A DNA stretch of 64,000 bases from Oxalobacteraceae bacterium (GTDB lineage: Bacteria; Pseudomonadota; Gammaproteobacteria; Burkholderiales; Burkholderiaceae_D): the NCBI GenBank assembly GCA_947448025.1, contig CANFLV010000003.1:62001-126000 (forward strand). Direction: 5' to 3'. This document shows, in pieces, positions 31,584 through 41,638 of this stretch. Position numbers and translations under genes: made by a program. Each line of letters opens with the position of its first letter. Within the stretch, counting starts at the first letter, position 1. The notes beneath the pieces were generated by a model. It did not search any database. It worked only from the letters and a program-made list of their open reading frames with translations, and was not told the origin of the DNA.

Positions 31584-33074
31584 ATGCCACTACTCGCCCG
31601 CTCTCGCCGACCTGACACTGCACGCTTTGCCTGGTGCGCCGGACTGGTCGCCTGTCTTACGGCTTGCGCACCACTCGGCCCGGACTACGTCCGACCTGCG
31701 CAAAACATTCAATCGCAATGGAGCCCGATACCAGAGCCTGTCGGGACCGCAGCCACTTTGCAGCCGTGGTGGCAGCAATTTGGCGACCCGACCCTGGTGA
31801 CCCTGCTCGAGATGGCGCGCACGGCCAATCCCAGCATGCAAAGTGCGGCTTTGCGCATCGCCCAGGCGCAGGCCCAGCTGGGCATCACGCAAACCGGCAT
31901 GCATCCCTCGGTGCAGCTATCGACCGGGGCCAGTTTCACCAAGCCCGACACAATTTCGCAAATACTCGGCAAAACCGATGGCAGCACGGCCGCGCAATTC
32001 GCGCTGCAATCTTCCTGGGAGCCTGACTTCTGGGGCAAGGTAAGACGCGGCGTGGAAAGCGACCAGGCCAGTTTCATGTCCAGCGTCGCCGCCTACCGTG
32101 CGGCGCAGGTCTCGCTTGAGGCAAGCGTGGCCAGCACCTATTTTGGCTGGCGCACCCTGGGACTAAGGCTGGACATCGCCGAAGGTAACCTGAAGCAGCA
32201 AGCCGACAGCCTGCGCATCGCCGATGCGCGCTTCCGTGGCGGCGCGACCTCTGAGCTTGACCGGCATCAGGCACAGACACAATATGAACAAACACAGGCG
32301 CAGATTCCGCTGCTGCGCGCCTCCTTGCAGCAGGCTGCCCATGCGCTGAGCATCCTGCTCGGCCAAGCGCCCGATTACTTCGACAAGGCCTTTAGTGTGC
32401 GAGGTGATCTGTCACAGCCACCGACAGTCTTGCCGGGTACATTGCCGCTGGATTTACTGCAGCGAAGGCCGGATGTAGTGCAGGCAGAACTCGCCGCGAT
32501 CGCGCAATTGGCGCGCATCGGGCAAGCGCAGGCGGCCTTGTATCCGAGCTTTTCGCTCAGCGGCAGCTTCGGCTTTCAAGCGAGCGATGCAGGCAATCAA
32601 AGACTCAGCGATATTTTTAGCTGGAACAATCAGGTCCGCTCCATCAGTGCCGGCTTGCTGTTCCCGATCTTCGATCGCGGTCGGATCAAAAATCAGGTCA
32701 AGGTGCAGGACGCCCTGTTCGAACAGGCCCTGCGTAGTTATGAAACCCAGGTACTCAAGGCGCAGCAGGAAGTGGAAGATGCGCTGGCCAATATCGCCAG
32801 TGGCAATGCGGCACGTTTAAGCCTGCTGCGCGCGCGCGATGCCGTGCGGCGCAGCGCCGACCTGTCCATGCAACGCTATCTTGCGGGTGCCAGCGATTAC
32901 ACCACCGTCACCACGAGCGAGCAGGCACGACTGCAAGTCGAAGACGCATTACAGCAAACCGAGGGCAATCTCTTGCAGGCGTGGGTCGCCGTATTTCGCG
33001 CACTCGGTGGTGGCTGGGATGGCGACCTGACGCCACCGGAATTCGCACCGAAAACCTCAAGCCGGAGACCCTGA
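31584..33074 (+). CDS. RND efflux outer-membrane factor lipoprotein (NodT/OprM family)
   Basis: 496 residues from the ATG at 31584 (the frame opens with TTG at 31572). A lipoprotein signal ends in the lipobox LTAC, followed by APLGPDYVRP, the standard OprM/NodT start. The chain contains the two outer-membrane-efflux repeats, with LLQRRPDVVQAELAAIAQLA and the mirrored helices LKAQQEVEDALANI and LSMQRYLAGASDYTTV. It forms the trimeric exit duct of a tripartite pump. It is the first gene of an OMF-MFP-RND operon and ends 2 bases before the adaptor gene. No regulator gene is adjacent. Confidence 0.95.
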   Translation: MPLLARSRRPDTARFAWCAGLVACLTACAPLGPDYVRPAQNIQSQWSPIPEPVGTAATLQPWWQQFGDPTLVTLLEMARTANPSMQSAALRIAQAQAQLGITQTGMHPSVQLSTGASFTKPDTISQILGKTDGSTAAQFALQSSWEPDFWGKVRRGVESDQASFMSSVAAYRAAQVSLEASVASTYFGWRTLGLRLDIAEGNLKQQADSLRIADARFRGGATSELDRHQAQTQYEQTQAQIPLLRASLQQAAHALSILLGQAPDYFDKAFSVRGDLSQPPTVLPGTLPLDLLQRRPDVVQAELAAIAQLARIGQAQAALYPSFSLSGSFGFQASDAGNQRLSDIFSWNNQVRSISAGLLFPIFDRGRIKNQVKVQDALFEQALRSYETQVLKAQQEVEDALANIASGNAARLSLLRARDAVRRSADLSMQRYLAGASDYTTVTTSEQARLQVEDALQQTEGNLLQAWVAVFRALGGGWDGDLTPPEFAPKTSSRRP

Positions 33075-33076
33075 AA

Positions 33077-34279
33077 ATGAAACGATCTGCCAATACCACC
33101 CTGCTACTGCTGACCCTGGCCGTTTGCACAGCTTGCGGCAAACGTGAAAATCCAGCGGCAGCATCGAATGCACCGCCCCTGGTAACGGTCGCCGCGCCGC
33201 GCGAAACCATGGTCAGCGATGTGATCGAACTTGATGGCATCGTGACGCCATCGGCCAGCGTGAATCTGGTCGCGCGCGTGGCCGGCTTTTTGCTGGCCAC
33301 GCCTTTCATTGAAGGTGAACAGGTACGCAAAGGCCAGCTACTGTTCCTGATCGAACCCGATAGCTACAGGGAGCAAGTGCGCCTGAACCAGGCGCGACTC
33401 GATCAGGCGCGCGCCGATGCTGACCGGCAGGCCACCCTGCTCAAACAGAACGCCACTTCGCAATCCAGCGTCGAAAATGCGCGTTCGCAGATGAAGCAGG
33501 CAGAAGCGAATCTGCGTTTGGCACAAATCAACCTTGGTTACTGTGAAGTGCGCGCGAGCTTCGATGGCGTGATCGGCAAACGCTTGGTCGATGCCGGCAA
33601 TTATGTCGGCGCCGCGCCCGGCGGCACTGTACTGGGCACGCTGCAACGCCTGCGTCCCGCCTATATCAACTTCGCCATCAGCGAACGTGACATGCTGGCC
33701 GTACGGGCTCGCATTCCTGCGGCGCAGCGTCACGATGCCATCGGCAAATTGAAAGTGCATGCCCGGCTGCAGGGAGAGAACGCATTTTCAGCGGACGGCG
33801 TACTCGACTTCATCGACAATAGCTTGAATGCGGGCACGGGATCGATGCAGCTGCGCGCACGTTTTGACAATGACGACCTGCACCTGATTCCGGGCCTGTA
33901 TGCCAAGACTTCCTTCGATGCCGGCCCAAAGCGCCGCGTGATACTGATACCGAACGCGATCATTCAAGCCGATCAGCAAGGCAGTTATGTCTTTATCGTC
34001 GATGCGAAGGCGCGCGCTACGCGTCGCAATATCGAGACCGGTAATCAGTTTGGTAAAGAGCGCGAAGTACGGTCGGGACTAAAAACCGATGAACGCGTCG
34101 TCATCAGTGGCCTTGGAAATATCGTCGATGGGCAGCAGGTGATGCTGCAGATGAGCGAGGCGGCTGCGGCTGCGACAGCATCGGCAAAATCAGCGCGCGC
34201 TCAGCCGGCGGACGCTGCTGCACCGACCACACCGGCACCGGCCGCGCAGTTAGCACGCGTGAAACGGCGGTCAACATGA
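33077..34279 (+). CDS. RND efflux periplasmic adaptor (membrane fusion protein)
   Basis: 400 residues starting at the ATG 2 bases after the previous stop; the longer frame would lie inside the duct gene. The lipoprotein leader ends LAVCTAC-GKRENPAA. Barrel and lipoyl segments (VNLVARVAGFLLATPFIEGE, KGQLLFLIEPDSYREQV) flank a short coiled-coil hairpin (about 95-145), then the beta-barrel and membrane-proximal domains (LIPGLYAKTSFD, VFIVDAKARATRRNIETGNQ) follow. It bridges the inner-membrane pump and the outer-membrane duct. An Ala/Pro-rich tail (about 365-400) is unusual in length but not disruptive. The stop overlaps the pump ATG. Confidence 0.95.
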   Translation: MKRSANTTLLLLTLAVCTACGKRENPAAASNAPPLVTVAAPRETMVSDVIELDGIVTPSASVNLVARVAGFLLATPFIEGEQVRKGQLLFLIEPDSYREQVRLNQARLDQARADADRQATLLKQNATSQSSVENARSQMKQAEANLRLAQINLGYCEVRASFDGVIGKRLVDAGNYVGAAPGGTVLGTLQRLRPAYINFAISERDMLAVRARIPAAQRHDAIGKLKVHARLQGENAFSADGVLDFIDNSLNAGTGSMQLRARFDNDDLHLIPGLYAKTSFDAGPKRRVILIPNAIIQADQQGSYVFIVDAKARATRRNIETGNQFGKEREVRSGLKTDERVVISGLGNIVDGQQVMLQMSEAAAAATASAKSARAQPADAAAPTTPAPAAQLARVKRRST

Positions 34280-37200
34280 TCGCCAAATATTTTATCGACC
34301 GTCCGGTACTGGCCAATGTCATCGCCTGGATCACGCTGCTGATCGGGATCGTCGCCGTATTCGGCCTGCCGGTCGCGCAATATCCCCAATTGACGCCACC
34401 GACGATCCAGGTCACCACCAGCTATCCCGGCGCCAGCGCCGTCACGGTCCAGCAGCTCGTCGCGCGCGCGGTCGAGCAGCAGGTCAATGGCGTCGAAGGC
34501 ATGCTCTACATGCAGTCGACCGCGTCGAACGATGGCCGCTATGCGCTTACCGTCAGTTTCGCCGTCGGCACCGATCCCGACAAGGCGCAAATCGCCGTGC
34601 AAAACCGCGTCAACGCTGCCCTGCCGCTGCTGCCGGACACCGTGCAACAGCAAGGCGTAGTGACCAAAAAAAAATCCACCGCGATCCTGCAAATCATCAC
34701 GCTCACATCCAGCGATCCTGCCCGCGACGCGCTCTTCCTCAGCAATTTCGCGAACCTGCAATTGAAGGATCGGCTCGCGCGCTTGCCGGGCGTGGCCGAC
34801 GTCACCGTCTTTGGCGTGGGCCAGTACAGCATGCGCATCTGGCTTGATCCGGAACAGATGCGCCAGCGCGGCCTGAATCCCTCGAATGTCATGAGTCTCG
34901 TGAAAAAGCAGACCCAGCCGGTCAATGTCGGCCAGCTCGGCGCACCGCCGGCGCCAGTCGGACAAGACATGCAGATCACCGTCAATCTGGCCAATCAGCG
35001 CAGCGATACCAGCGACTTCGGCGAACTGATCCTGGCCACCGATGCGAATGGCGGCATTACCCGTTTGCGCGATGTCGCGCGGCTGGAATTGGGTAGCCAG
35101 AACTATGGCCAGGCCTTCAACTTTGACGGCCGCGCAGCCGGTGGTCTGGCGATCTACCAGCTGCCAGATGCAAACGCGCTCGACACCGCCAAAGCGATCC
35201 GCGAGGAGATGCAAAAGCTCTCCAGACAATTCCCCGCCGGCCTCGATTACGCGATCCCGTTTGATACCACGATCTTTGTCGCCGCCTCGATCAACGAGGT
35301 CTATCACACGCTCTTCGAAGCCGGCGTCCTGGTACTGATCGTGATCGTGCTCTTCCTGCAGGACTGGCGTGCGACGCTGGTGCCGGCAACGACGGTGCCG
35401 ATCACGGTAGTGGGCGCTTTTGCTGCGATGGCGGCGATGGGCTTCTCGATCAATCTGCTGACATTGTTTGCGCTGGTACTGTGTATTGGCATCGTCGTCG
35501 ATGACGCCATCGTGGTCGTCGAGGGCGTGGCCAAACATGTCGAAGCCGGCAAGCCGCCACGCACGGCAGCGGCCGACGCGATGACTGAATTGATGGGACC
35601 GATCATCGGTATCACGCTGGTGCTGATGTCGGTATTTTTGCCCGCCGCTTTCATCCCCGGCATCACCGGACAGATGTATCGTCAGTTCGCGCTGGTGATC
35701 GCTGCCACGGCGCTCATCAGCGGCATCAATGCGGTCACGCTCAAGCCTACCCAGTCGGCCAAATACGTGCGTGGGCATCGGGCCGGCGGCAACAAGAACA
35801 TCGTCTTCCGTGGCTTCGATGCGCTATACGATCCGCTGGAGCGCAAATATGCCAGCCTGATGCGCACGCTGGTCGGGCATCGCAAGATCAGCACTGCCTT
35901 TGCATTGGCCCTGATCGCCGGCGCCCTGTTAGGCCTGGTCAAACTGCCGACTGGCTTCATACCGACCGAAGACCAGGGCTATCTGATCGTCGCGGTGCAG
36001 CTGCCCGATGCAGCATCGCTGGAACGTACCAGCGCGACCATGAAAAAGGTCAATGACGTCGCCCTGAAAATTCCGGGTGTGGCGCATGTCATCACCATCG
36101 GCGGCATCTCGCCACTCGATGGCAATGCGCCGCTGGCCAATGCCGGCCTGGCCTATCTGGTGCTGAAGGACTGGGACGAACGCGGTGCACAGAAGGGACA
36201 AGACCTGCTGTCGATTTATCGCGAATTGCGCAAGCAAATGGACGCCTTGCCGGAGATGCGACCGCTGGTGCTGGTGCCGCCACCGATTCCAGGATTGGGA
36301 CTGTCGGGCGGCTTCCAGATGCAGCTGCTGCTCACCGATGGCAGCGGCGACTTCCATAAATTGAATGATGCGGCGCAGGCGCTGCTGAACGCGGCGCGCC
36401 AGCGGCCGGAGATCCTGCAGATCTTTACGCCGCTACGCACCGATGTGCCGCAGCTGGCCTTGACCTTGAACCGCTCGCGCGCCGAAATGCTGGGGGTCTC
36501 GGTCAACGATGCCTTCGATGCGCTGCAGAGTTATCTCGGCTCGTCTTACGTAGGCCAATTCTCGCGCTTCGGCCAGAATTACACCGTGTATGTGCAAGCC
36601 GACCAGAACTACCGCGCGCGCGCTGAACACATCAACGCACTGACGGTACGCAGCCGTGCCGGTGTGATGGTACCGATCGGCGCCTTCATCGATGTCGCGC
36701 AAACCACCGGTCCCTCACTCGTCTCGCAGTACAAGCTGTTCCCGACCGCCGCCATCATCGGTGCGGCTGCCACCGGCTATAGCTCCGGGCAAGTCCTCGA
36801 CGTGCTCGAAGAAGTCGCGGCCAAGACCCTGCCGCCCGGTGTTAGCTATGAATGGACCGCCATGTCGTATCAGGAAAAACTGGTCGGCAATTCCGTCATG
36901 CTGGTTTTTGGGCTGGCCATCGTGCTGGTCTACCTCGTGCTGGCAGGCCAGTATGAAAGCTGGTGGGCGCCGGTGCCGGTGATCCTGGCTGTACCGATGG
37001 CGCTGGTAGGCACCGTAGCTGTCCTGTTCGCGGTGCAGCTGCCGAACAATATCTATGTGCAGATTGGTCTTGTGCTGCTGATCGCGCTGTCAGCAAAAAA
37101 TGCAATTCTGATCGTTGAAGTTGCGCAGGAACTGCGGCGCGAAGGCTATGGCATCGTTGAGGCCGCGCTGGAAGGTTCACGTCGGCGCTTCCGCCCTATT

Positions 37201-37416
37201 TTGATGACTTCATTCGCGTTCATTCTCGGCGTCTTGCCGCTGGTGCTGGCGGGCGGTGCCGGTGCGGCCGCGCGCAAATCGATCGGCGTCACGGTATTTA
37301 GCGGCATGCTGGCCTCAACGCTGCTGGCGGTGGCCTTCGTTCCAGTGCTGTATGTCGTGATTGAAGGCTGGCGTGAACGCGTCAATCCCAGCGCGCCCGC
37401 TGATGCAGCACATTGA
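34276..37416 (+). CDS. RND multidrug efflux inner-membrane transporter (HAE-1 family)
   Basis: 1046 residues, the usual AcrB/MexB length. The N-terminal TM helix FIDRPVLANVIAWITLLIGI, two large periplasmic loops and 12 TM helices are visible. The TM4 proton-relay pair is intact (CIGIVVDDAIVVVEGV), and TM10-12 contain the second-half motif (SAKNAILIVEVAQELRREG). It exports hydrophobic or amphipathic compounds using the proton gradient with the two upstream partners. The substrate range cannot be read. It overlaps the adaptor stop by 4 bases. Confidence 0.96.
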   Translation: MIAKYFIDRPVLANVIAWITLLIGIVAVFGLPVAQYPQLTPPTIQVTTSYPGASAVTVQQLVARAVEQQVNGVEGMLYMQSTASNDGRYALTVSFAVGTDPDKAQIAVQNRVNAALPLLPDTVQQQGVVTKKKSTAILQIITLTSSDPARDALFLSNFANLQLKDRLARLPGVADVTVFGVGQYSMRIWLDPEQMRQRGLNPSNVMSLVKKQTQPVNVGQLGAPPAPVGQDMQITVNLANQRSDTSDFGELILATDANGGITRLRDVARLELGSQNYGQAFNFDGRAAGGLAIYQLPDANALDTAKAIREEMQKLSRQFPAGLDYAIPFDTTIFVAASINEVYHTLFEAGVLVLIVIVLFLQDWRATLVPATTVPITVVGAFAAMAAMGFSINLLTLFALVLCIGIVVDDAIVVVEGVAKHVEAGKPPRTAAADAMTELMGPIIGITLVLMSVFLPAAFIPGITGQMYRQFALVIAATALISGINAVTLKPTQSAKYVRGHRAGGNKNIVFRGFDALYDPLERKYASLMRTLVGHRKISTAFALALIAGALLGLVKLPTGFIPTEDQGYLIVAVQLPDAASLERTSATMKKVNDVALKIPGVAHVITIGGISPLDGNAPLANAGLAYLVLKDWDERGAQKGQDLLSIYRELRKQMDALPEMRPLVLVPPPIPGLGLSGGFQMQLLLTDGSGDFHKLNDAAQALLNAARQRPEILQIFTPLRTDVPQLALTLNRSRAEMLGVSVNDAFDALQSYLGSSYVGQFSRFGQNYTVYVQADQNYRARAEHINALTVRSRAGVMVPIGAFIDVAQTTGPSLVSQYKLFPTAAIIGAAATGYSSGQVLDVLEEVAAKTLPPGVSYEWTAMSYQEKLVGNSVMLVFGLAIVLVYLVLAGQYESWWAPVPVILAVPMALVGTVAVLFAVQLPNNIYVQIGLVLLIALSAKNAILIVEVAQELRREGYGIVEAALEGSRRRFRPILMTSFAFILGVLPLVLAGGAGAAARKSIGVTVFSGMLASTLLAVAFVPVLYVVIEGWRERVNPSAPADAAH

Positions 37417-37476
37417 ATTTTGACCCCCGGTGCGGCGGCATGGGCTGCCGCGCCACTTACTGCAAGGAGCACGACC

Positions 37477-37767
37477 ATGAAGCAATCACCCCTGTCCCGA
37501 ATCATGATGTCTGCGGCCATCATCACCGGCTTTTACCTGATGGCAGCGGGCACCGCCTATGCCGACAAGGCCAGCGCTGCAGCCAAGCGTGACGAGCAGA
37601 TTGAAAGTCGCTTCAAGAAAGCCGACAAGGACAGCAATGGCAAGCTCACGTTGGACGAAGCCAAGGCCGGCATGCCACGGGTCGCGAAAAATTTCGACAA
37701 GATCAAGACCGGCAGCAATGATTTCGTGACGCTCGACGAGGTCAAGGCCGCCGCGAAAAAAGAGTGA
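37477..37767 (+). CDS. Small secreted EF-hand protein
   Basis: 96 residues from an ATG preceded by AAGGAG. After a signal peptide (to about AYA, residue 28), the mature part carries a canonical calcium loop, DKDSNGKLTLDE, near 50-61 and a degenerate second one (TGSNDFVTLDE). Small periplasmic EF-hand proteins occur widely in Burkholderiales without a fixed role; binding of Ca2+ is expected from the loop. It lies 60 bases after the RND pump gene with its own ribosome binding site and ends at a terminator, so it may be the last gene of the efflux operon. Confidence 0.85.
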   Translation: MKQSPLSRIMMSAAIITGFYLMAAGTAYADKASAAAKRDEQIESRFKKADKDSNGKLTLDEAKAGMPRVAKNFDKIKTGSNDFVTLDEVKAAAKKE

Positions 37768-37801
37768 GGATGCATGCTGCCCGTGCTCGCGAACGGGCAA
37801 C

Positions 37802-37830
37802 AAAAAACGCAGCCTCGGCTGCGTTTTTCA
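37802..37830. terminator. Bidirectional intrinsic terminator
   Basis: AAAAAACGCAGCC-TCG-GGCTGCGTTTTT forms a strong stem with T-runs on both strands between the convergent EF-hand and ppa genes and serves both. Confidence 0.9.
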
Positions 37831-37848
37831 TGGGCATCTGGTCAGTGA

Positions 37849-38394
37849 TCAGGCGCCGGCCTTTTGTAACTTCTCATAGGCGGCGACGCCTGAGAGGATT
37901 TCGGCGCGCGCATCATCAGGACCGAACCAGCCTTCGATCTTGACCCATTTGCCTTTTTCGAGATCTTTGTAATGCTCGAAGAAGTGCTGGATCTGCTGCA
38001 AACGCAGCTGGTTCATGTCTTCCGGCTTTTGCCAGTGCGTATAAATCGGCAGCGCTTTGTCGATCGGCACAGCCAATACTTTGGCATCGCCACCGGCTTC
38101 GTCGGACATCTTCAAGACACCAATCGGGCGGCAGCGCACGACCACGCCCGGAAACAATGGGAAAGGTGTAATCACCAGCACATCGACCGGATCGCCATCA
38201 TCGGAAATCGTGTTCGGCACATAGCCGTAATTGCATGGGTAATGCATGGCCGTACCCATGAAACGATCGACGAAAATCGCGCCGCTTTCCTTGTCGACTT
38301 CGTACTTGATCGGATCGGCATTCATCGGGATTTCAATGATGACGTTGAAGTTATTCGGCACGTCGGCGCCGGCATTGACATTATTCAGGCTCAT
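37849..38394 (-). CDS. ppa: Inorganic pyrophosphatase
   Basis: A 181-residue family I soluble pyrophosphatase hydrolysing PPi to phosphate with Mg2+. Key segments are [39 protein letters not shown] with the metal-binding Asp cluster (signature DxDPxD-like [10 protein letters not shown]), and [20 protein letters not shown]. Length matches the bacterial hexameric enzyme. It is transcribed leftward into a shared terminator and lies 110 bases downstream of hemY. Confidence 0.98.
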   Translation of the reverse strand: MSLNNVNAGADVPNNFNVIIEIPMNADPIKYEVDKESGAIFVDRFMGTAMHYPCNYGYVPNTISDDGDPVDVLVITPFPLFPGVVVRCRPIGVLKMSDEAGGDAKVLAVPIDKALPIYTHWQKPEDMNQLRLQQIQHFFEHYKDLEKGKWVKIEGWFGPDDARAEILSGVAAYEKLQKAGA

Positions 38395-38504
38395 GGGGTG
38401 GTCTCGATGATAGGAAAAGTGGAGTTGAAGCCGCGAATTATAGCGGCTTTGAAACGCGTTTCGTGCGATGCCCGGAAGTATAGACAGCCGCCATTACAAA
38501 AGCC

Positions 38505-39701
38505 TTACAGCATCGTCGCCAATGCACATTGACGATAATGTACGGCAGCCTGCTCGGGCTGGCGCAAGGCTTCGTGTAGCTGAGCCAGTTTCAGATGCAC
38601 TTCCCTGACCATGGTCGCCTCGCTCGCGTCCGACAGGGCTTGCTCAAGATGGCGCTGGGCCTTGCCCCATAATTTCTGCTTCAGGCAAAGCGCCCCCAGC
38701 GTCAGCTGCAGCTCGCAATCCGTCGGATGGCTACGCTGCCAGACTTCGCAGCGCTCGATCTGCGCCAGCAATGCCGGCGAGCCGACCTCGGCCGCAGAAT
38801 CACGGTAAGCCCGCATGAGGCGGTCATCCCAGCCGCCATCCAGCGCGCGCTCGACGATGGCGCGGGACTGCGCATGCAGACCGCGGACATTAAAGGCACT
38901 CGCCGCACGCGCTGCAATATAGGGCTGCAAACGGTCGGCCAGTGGCACTGAACTCCAGAGACGCAGCATCGATTCAGAATCATGCGCACGATCGCCCAGC
39001 AGGTCGCTGTAGGCCATTTCCTTGAGTCGCCGCGACAAGGCCGGATGCAGGGCATTGTGATTATCGAGCGAGCGCACCAGGCGCAACACTTCGGGCCAGT
39101 TCCGCACGCGCTCATTGGCCTTCAGGGCCAGGCGCAGGGCATGAATGTGGCGTGTGCCGCTGGCGCTCAGTTCGCGCACTGCATCCAGGGCTGCGGCCGG
39201 CTTGTTTTCATCGATCAGCAATTCGATCTGCGTCATCAGGCTGGCGGCTTTCAGGGTCATGTCTGGCTTGACGCTTTGCAGCCATTGATCGCGGCGCTCA
39301 CTTTGACGCATGCGATGCGCAGCGCGGGCGCCGATCAGCGCCGCCAGGCCAGCATTTTCCGGACTTTCACTGGCGCGACGAGCGGCTTTTTCAGCATGGC
39401 CGAAGCGGCCTTCGAAAAGCGACTTCAAGGCTTCACGCAGGGCACGATTACCTTCGCGTTCGCGCTTTTCACGACGGTATTTCGCGACCTTGCCGGGCAT
39501 TTCCTTGGTGCTGCGAATCGCGTCGACGATCAGCGTCACCAGCAGATAAGCCAGCAGAGCGAGCAGCAAGAACAGGTTCAGCGACAGGTCGATGCGGTAA
39601 GGCGGATAGAACAGCACCACGTTACCAGGATTGAAACGCGCCGTGACCGCGAGGCCGATGGCGGTCGCGCACAGGATCAGAAGCCAGAGAAATAATCGCA
39701 T
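38505..39701 (-). CDS. hemY: HemY-type TPR membrane protein
   Basis: 398 residues with two N-terminal TM helices (LFLWLLILCATAIGLAVTA and LFLLLALLAYLLVTLIVDAI), then a HemY N domain with a basic KYRREKREREGNRALREAL segment and TPR-like helices to the end. It is the proteobacterial HemY found with hemCDX, not the Gram-positive protoporphyrinogen oxidase of the same name. Its role in haem synthesis is unproven; it may organise the pathway at the membrane. It follows hemX by 15 bases. Confidence 0.92.
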   Translation of the reverse strand: MRLFLWLLILCATAIGLAVTARFNPGNVVLFYPPYRIDLSLNLFLLLALLAYLLVTLIVDAIRSTKEMPGKVAKYRREKREREGNRALREALKSLFEGRFGHAEKAARRASESPENAGLAALIGARAAHRMRQSERRDQWLQSVKPDMTLKAASLMTQIELLIDENKPAAALDAVRELSASGTRHIHALRLALKANERVRNWPEVLRLVRSLDNHNALHPALSRRLKEMAYSDLLGDRAHDSESMLRLWSSVPLADRLQPYIAARAASAFNVRGLHAQSRAIVERALDGGWDDRLMRAYRDSAAEVGSPALLAQIERCEVWQRSHPTDCELQLTLGALCLKQKLWGKAQRHLEQALSDASEATMVREVHLKLAQLHEALRQPEQAAVHYRQCALATML

Positions 39702-39716
39702 GTTGGCAGCTCTCTC

Positions 39717-40841
39717 TTAAGGCTTGGCTTTGTAATTGCGCACAGCATTCAGGCTCTCTGTCAGCGTCGGCATTTCGATCGCCAGATTGCTCGACTGGAC
39801 CTGCTTGAGAATCGCCAACGTGGCCTGGGTCTGCCGGGCGCGCGTATCGAAATAGCGCGCGATCGCATCCTGGGCAGCGACCAGATCATTGCGGAAGGCC
39901 GACTCGTTACGCGACAACAGTGCCAAACGTGCATTGAGCAGGCGCAGCTTCAGGTTTTCGCGCGCATAGTAGGCCTGCGTCGGCGAGAGCAGCAAGGCGT
40001 CCGGCGCATTGACGGCGCGGATACGGATTAACTGGCGTACTTCACTCCACAGTTCCGTGCCGAGGCTTTGCCATTTATCTTCAACCAGGCCGAACCATTC
40101 ACCGGTGGCGCTCTGGCTCTCAGAGGCGCCTTTGGCAGCGCGCTCGGCACGACGACTCGTTATCGGCTGCGTCACTGGCACGACCGGTCTTTCATCGGCC
40201 AGCAGCGGCATGGTGTCGATCTGGCTGATGAGGCTGTCAATGCGCAGTGCGATGCCGGTCATGTCGAGCATCGGCAAGGATTTCAGTTTGTCCTGGTCTT
40301 TTGCGATGGCGCGGCGGATCGTGATGAATTGCGGTTTGTCTGAACGCGACAGGCGGGCATCGGCGTTTTGCAGCGCGATCAAGGCGCCTGGCACATTGCC
40401 GGCCAATTGCAGCTGCTGGCTGGCGGTCGACAGGACTTGCTCGATTTCGGCAAGAGCCCAGTCATCGCGATTCTTCGACAGGTCTTGATACAGCTGCTCG
40501 AGCGCCAATTGCTGGCTCTGCGCTTCGACCTGTTTGCTTTCGAGGATGCTGACCTTGCCCTGCTGTTCGCGCACGGCGTCCTGCAAGGCCTTGGTCGTCG
40601 TTTTGGTTTCGGTATTGATCGCGTCACCGCTCTTCAAGCGTTCGGCGACTTCACGGCGCAAGTCGTGCAAGGCCGTGCGCGTATTCCACCATTGCGCCAG
40701 TAACAGTAGCGCCAGCAATGTCACGGCCGCGAGTAAGATGCGGGTCGGCGACGACAGCAGGCCAGCTACCGGAGGCAGCATACTCGAGCGCGGCGTGGCC
40801 GCTGGTGTCGGTGTAGTGGGGGTCGGAGTAGTCTCGTTCAT
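39717..40841 (-). CDS. hemX: HemX-family membrane protein
   Basis: 374 residues: a short Thr/Pro-rich cytoplasmic N-terminus, one TM helix (ILLAAVTLLALLLLAQWW, about 34-51) and a long coiled-coil-rich periplasmic domain (LHDLRREVAERLKSG, LEQLYQDLSKNRDDWALAEI, LLSPTQAYYARENLKLRLLN). It is often annotated as uroporphyrin-III C-methyltransferase, but it has no methyltransferase motif; the name comes from its place in the hemCDXY operon. It overlaps the hemD stop by 4 bases. Its function is unknown, perhaps as a partner of HemY. Confidence 0.92.
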   Translation of the reverse strand: MNETTPTPTTPTPAATPRSSMLPPVAGLLSSPTRILLAAVTLLALLLLAQWWNTRTALHDLRREVAERLKSGDAINTETKTTTKALQDAVREQQGKVSILESKQVEAQSQQLALEQLYQDLSKNRDDWALAEIEQVLSTASQQLQLAGNVPGALIALQNADARLSRSDKPQFITIRRAIAKDQDKLKSLPMLDMTGIALRIDSLISQIDTMPLLADERPVVPVTQPITSRRAERAAKGASESQSATGEWFGLVEDKWQSLGTELWSEVRQLIRIRAVNAPDALLLSPTQAYYARENLKLRLLNARLALLSRNESAFRNDLVAAQDAIARYFDTRARQTQATLAILKQVQSSNLAIEMPTLTESLNAVRNYKAKP

Positions 40842-41638
40842 AGTTGCGATTGTAACGCGGCAAGCAGCTGCTCGTCGCCTGAACCAGTTAAAGTCACATT
40901 AGAAAAGCCAAGTATTTTTGCAGTTTCTGCGATTCGCACATGCGGTACGATCAGTCTTTGCTGTTGCATTTTCAATAAGCCTGCATGACCGGCCAGCTGT
41001 TCCACCATCTGCAGCAGATAGTGCAAGGCTTCGGAACTGGTGATGAGCCAGTCATTCGGCGTATCGATTAAACCCTGTAACTTTGCCGCGCGCGCCGCAT
41101 CAAAAACGGGCGCGCTGCGACGGTAGGCGGCGACCTGGGTGACCTGCACACCGGCCTCGCGCAAGCCGTCGGCGAGCAATTCCCGGCCGCTTTCGCCGCG
41201 CAGGATCAGCACCTGCCGGCCTTTTAGTGCAGCCAGATCGAGTTCTGCCAGCAGCGTTTGCGAATCGGTACGACGCAGGTCACCGGGCCGGATGATTTTT
41301 GCATTCGCATCGGTCACGCCCAAGTCTGCCAGCGCGGCACGACTGCCCTCACCCATGACAGCCAGCGGCACGGTGAGCGGCCAGTCAGGTCGCGCGTTGA
41401 AGGCGGCGCTGATGGCATTGGGACTGACGAAGGCGACCAGTGCAAATTGTTCGAGCTTCGCGAGCACCGCCTGCAATGTCGTTTGATCCGGCAGTGCGGC
41501 GATATCGAGCAAAGGAAAAATGACTGCGCACCTCCCGATGGCTGTCACGCGCTGCGCCAGCCCGGTGGCCTGGGCGAGCGGGCGCGTGATGACGACCGTC
41601 TTGTGCAGGGTCGCTGCAGGCAGCGCCGCCTCAGGCAT
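40838..41638 (-). CDS. hemD: Uroporphyrinogen-III synthase
   Basis: 266 residues from the ATG at 41638, which overlaps the hemC stop by 8 bases; the longer frame would run antiparallel in register with hemC sequence and is not credible. The two-lobed HemD fold is recognisable from [63 protein letters not shown] and [14 protein letters not shown]. It closes the tetrapyrrole ring with inversion of ring D. Sequence conservation in HemD is always low, so placement after hemC supports the call. Confidence 0.95.
   Translation of the reverse strand: MPEAALPAATLHKTVVITRPLAQATGLAQRVTAIGRCAVIFPLLDIAALPDQTTLQAVLAKLEQFALVAFVSPNAISAAFNARPDWPLTVPLAVMGEGSRAALADLGVTDANAKIIRPGDLRRTDSQTLLAELDLAALKGRQVLILRGESGRELLADGLREAGVQVTQVAAYRRSAPVFDAARAAKLQGLIDTPNDWLITSSEALHYLLQMVEQLAGHAGLLKMQQQRLIVPHVRIAETAKILGFSNVTLTGSGDEQLLAALQSQL

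Noticed and set aside
34201-35778. 525-codon open frame opposite the RND pump gene
   Set aside because: It lies antisense to a clearly conserved transporter; its Arg/His/Asp-rich composition is that of a high-GC shadow frame.
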